NCBI GenBank assembly: GCA_034359265.1
Contig: CP136893.1
Coordinates: 49,983,501-50,047,500, forward strand
Direction: 5' to 3'
From: Canna indica
Lineage: Eukaryota; Streptophyta; Magnoliopsida; Zingiberales; Cannaceae
DNA length: 64,000 nucleotides
Part shown: positions 63,770-64,000 of the stretch, one piece after another
How the letters are laid out: each line of letters begins with the position of its first letter
Position numbering within the stretch: position 1 is the stretch's first letter
Translations under genes and position numbers: made by a program
Notes under the pieces: generated by a model
The model's input: only the letters and a program-made list of their open reading frames with translations
What the model was told of the DNA's origin: nothing
The model's database searches: none

Positions 63770-64000
63770 ATTTTTTACAGACTAATGCAGAGAATTGCAC
63801 GATTTTTTGAATAGAATCTTGAACGAAGCCGACTGATTGAACTTCGGGGTATCGGCTCGGAACGACCAGCAATCTGTGACACGAGCGACTCCAGAACATT
63901 CACTGTGATGGGAGAAGTTGTTAATCGAGTTATTTTTTACAGACTAATGCAGAGAATTGTATGATTTTTTGAATAGAATCTTGAACGAAGCCGACTGATT

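Larger units (their letters stand above)
1..64000. repeat. Uninterrupted satellite array, 162-bp monomer, about 395 copies
   Basis: The same 162-bp sequence repeats head to tail in one orientation across the whole window and continues past both ends. Landmarks such as GAACGAAGCC, CCAGAACATTCACTGTGATG and GGGAGAAGTTGTTAA recur every 162 bp. The phase of equivalent landmarks drifts by only 7 bases over 64 kb, and all of that is explained by seven 161-bp monomers. No stretch lacks the repeat, so there are no gene-bearing or unique intervals to describe. Nearby copies differ by a few substitutions each, and the pattern of substitutions forms multi-monomer higher-order units. Long homogeneous arrays of nucleosome-sized monomers are known from eukaryotic centromeric, pericentromeric and subtelomeric heterochromatin. 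Which of these applies here cannot be told from sequence alone. I do not recognise the family. Confidence 0.98.
51671..64000. repeat. Zone 4: 7-monomer and 19/17-monomer units
   Basis: New markers appear: GACTTATTGAAC with GTGAATGG (near 51757, 56941, 60019, 62773), GAACAGTCAC paired with GCCAACTGATTG and ACAAGCAATC, and TTGTATGATTTTTTG. TTTGGCGTATCGG and CTCGAAATGACC monomers of zones 2 and 3 are not seen. The GAACAGTCAC variant also occurs in zones 1 and 2, but there it is not linked to GCCAACTG. Confidence 0.82.

Noticed and set aside
1..64000. CRISPR array
   Set aside because: The repeat unit is 162 bp with no unique spacers. The whole unit is conserved, and no cas-like genes are present.
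1..64000. Iteron-type plasmid origin or bacterial repeat region
   Set aside because: Hundreds of long monomers without any bacterial gene over 64 kb, and nested HOR organisation, point to eukaryotic satellite DNA.
1..64000. Transposable element insertions, target-site duplications or LTRs
   Set aside because: No break in the monomer series was found. Every apparent discontinuity is a switch between monomer variants in phase.

Overview
This window is one uninterrupted block of satellite DNA. A 162-bp monomer is repeated head to tail from base 1 to base 64000, about 395 copies, always in the same orientation. I see no unique sequence, transposon, RNA gene, microsatellite or credible protein-coding gene anywhere in it. 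A uniform array of this length, with multi-monomer higher-order repeats (HORs), is typical of eukaryotic constitutive heterochromatin: centromeric, pericentromeric or subtelomeric. I do not recognise the satellite family and cannot name the organism. By hand count the consensus monomer is 42% G+C and has 11 CpG, against about 7 expected from its base composition. This argues against a heavily CpG-methylated germline such as a mammal's and fits many invertebrates, but it is weak evidence.

The monomer is bipartite. Positions 1-100 (counted from the conserved GAACGAAGCC) are about 51% G+C. Positions 101-162 are about 27% G+C and carry short A/T tracts roughly every 10.5 bp. Variants are modular. 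The 5' half comes mainly as a 'GGTTCG...AGAAATCTGAG' type (P) or a 'GGCTCG...AGCAATCTGTG' type (Q). The 3' half comes as a 'TTTTTTACAGAC', 'TTTTTGAGAAAC' or 'TTTTTGACARAC' type. The order of these variants defines the HORs.

Layout: (1) bases 1 to about 12311, an 18-monomer HOR, with one 22-monomer (3564-bp) tandem duplication; (2) about 12312-30124, a mosaic built around a four-monomer, 647-bp cassette that includes a distinctive 161-bp monomer, with a 3239-bp tandem duplication; (3) about 30125-51670, more homogeneous, built on 5-monomer (810-bp) and 11-monomer (1782-bp) units, with a 3.5-kb segment duplicated 6156 bp away; (4) about 51671-64000, 7-monomer and then 19/17-monomer (3078/2754-bp) tandem units. 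Several monomers are hybrids that mark unequal-exchange junctions.

The many minus-strand reading frames arise because 162 is 54 x 3. A frame stays open across every monomer that lacks the TAA created by TTTTTTACAG. They have GTG or TTG starts only, no in-frame ATG, and recurrent stops, so I do not annotate them as genes. There is no gene network to describe. What matters here is repeat architecture and turnover.
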